Of a DNA stretch of 64,000 nucleotides, positions 63,256-64,000 are shown piece by piece. The notes below the pieces were generated by a model. The model did no database searches. It was not told the DNA's origin and saw nothing but the letters and a program-made list of their open reading frames with translations. Position 1 is the stretch's first letter; every line of letters begins with the position of its first letter. The stretch spans positions 3,818,001 to 3,882,000 of the forward strand of contig NZ_CP041636.1 in assembly GCF_007197755.1 (NCBI RefSeq), written 5' to 3'. The stretch is from Ferrovibrio terrae (lineage in GTDB: Bacteria; Pseudomonadota; Alphaproteobacteria; Ferrovibrionales; Ferrovibrionaceae). The translations under genes and the position numbers were made by a program.

Positions 63256-64000
63256 CAGCGAGACGCCTCGGCCTGCTGGCGCTGCCGCTGCTGTGGACAG
63301 CGGCATTCGTCGTCGTGCCGCTGCTGCTGATCCTCAAGATCAGCTTCGCCGAGGCACAACTGGCGCAGCCACCCTATACGCCGCTGTTCCAGGACGGCGC
63401 ACTGGCCGCAAGCCTGACCAATTACAGCCTGCTGCTGGAAGACACGCTTTACTTACGCGCACTCGGCAACAGCCTGCTCTATGCCGGCCTCGCCACGATC
63501 TGCTGCCTCGTGATCGGCCTGGCGATTGCCCGCGCCGTGACGCAGGCGCCGAAAGGCTGGCAACCGTTTCTGCTCACCCTGATCATCCTGCCCTTCTGGA
63601 CCTCGTTCCTGATCCGCGTCTATGCCTGGATCGCGCTGCTCAAGCCTGAGGGCCTGATCAATGCCGCGCTGCTCAGCAGTGGCGTGATCGACCAGCCGCT
63701 GGTGCTGGTCAATACTGGCTTCGGCGTCGTGCTCGGCATGACCTACAGCTACCTGCCATTCGCCATCCTGCCCATCTATGCCAGCCTCGCCGGCCAGTCG
63801 CCGCGCCTGACCGAAGCCGCCATCGACCTCGGCTCGACGCCGATCCGTGCTTTCTGGCTCGTCACCGTGCCGCTGGCGCGGCCCGGCATTCTCGCGGCTG
63901 GGCTTATGGTGTTCATCCCGATGGCGGGCGAGTTCGTTATTCCCGACCTGCTGGGCGGCTCGGCCACCATCATGATGGGCCAGACACTGTGGACCGAGTT
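63252..64000 (+). CDS. potH: Polyamine ABC transporter permease (3' partial)
   Basis: GTG 63252 overlaps the potG stop (GTGA). The frame is open to the window end, 249 codons visible. Helices begin with LGLLALPLLWTAAFVVVPLLLILKI (in parts), and the EAA-type loop that docks to the ATPase is AAIDLGSTPIRAFWLVTVPLARPG (in parts). The rest of the gene and probably potI lie to the right. Confidence 0.92.
   Translation, partial: MTARRLGLLALPLLWTAAFVVVPLLLILKISFAEAQLAQPPYTPLFQDGALAASLTNYSLLLEDTLYLRALGNSLLYAGLATICCLVIGLAIARAVTQAPKGWQPFLLTLIILPFWTSFLIRVYAWIALLKPEGLINAALLSSGVIDQPLVLVNTGFGVVLGMTYSYLPFAILPIYASLAGQSPRLTEAAIDLGSTPIRAFWLVTVPLARPGILAAGLMVFIPMAGEFVIPDLLGGSATIMMGQTLWTE

Overview
The window is GC-rich, densely coded chromosomal DNA. 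Its gene content looks like a free-living, heterotrophic alphaproteobacterium of the Rhodospirillales/Ferrovibrio kind: TRAP transporters, several small PAS_5-type proteins, a GTP cyclohydrolase-II-like URC operon, a DUF3606 protein and alphaproteobacterial-type anti-sigma and autoinducer-type LuxR proteins. The taxon is inferred from gene families, not from a marker gene. I see no rRNA, tRNA, CRISPR array, transposase or prophage. Two short REP-like palindromic repeats are the only mobile-type DNA. The coding bias is even throughout, so nothing looks like a recent island.

Layout. 1-5064: end of a hydroxypyruvate/2-oxo-tetronate isomerase gene, a TRAP operon (dctP, terminator-like stem, dctQ, dctM) and a divergent, orphan second DctP. 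5076-8770: an uncharacterised protein, a small cytochrome c, a gamma-carbonic-anhydrase-like protein, and an ECF sigma / anti-sigma / CnrX-like sensor trio. 8880-14211: denD (sugar-acid dehydrogenase), a REP element, argE, two tandem PAS_5 proteins, a zinc metallopeptidase and a DUF3606 protein. 14224-19072: TetR-MATE operon divergent from a Kef-type antiporter with a perfect 35-bp palindrome between them, a SelW-like protein and another PAS_5 protein. 19218-20014: a strong sigma-54-type promoter in front of two unknown small genes.

20153-36743: a CMD/AhpD-like protein with an MFS pump and a divergent LysR, an outer-membrane beta-barrel protein, typA, a response-regulator/pseudo-HPt pair, a SPOR lipoprotein, a free-standing biotinyl carrier, yciB with an aldolase-dehydrogenase fusion, mtnA, an MFS/quinone-reductase pair and a PAS histidine kinase whose tail overlaps the quinone reductase gene. 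37079-45717: ornithine decarboxylase with a structured leader, a FecR-domain protein, and a complete haem uptake cluster (TonB receptor, HmuSTUV) with a Fur-like box.

45720-50449 (minus strand): one operon of an acyl-CoA carboxyltransferase, URC1, URC4 and uracil phosphoribosyltransferase, i.e. the URC route of uracil catabolism. 50657-64000: AhpD-like protein, TetR-thioesterase operon with its operator, an SDR, a rhodanese-CoA transferase operon, an unknown membrane protein, a transglycosylase-like protein, a 2-hydroxyacid dehydrogenase, the fourth PAS_5 protein, a LuxR regulator, a GT4 glycosyltransferase and a polyamine ABC transporter (potF-potG-potH) running off the end.

The strongest leads are the URC operon with its built-in carboxyltransferase, the sigma-54-driven pair of unknown genes, the degenerate catalytic motifs in an AhpD-like protein and an SDR, the REC/pseudo-HPt pair, and several very clean palindromic operators.
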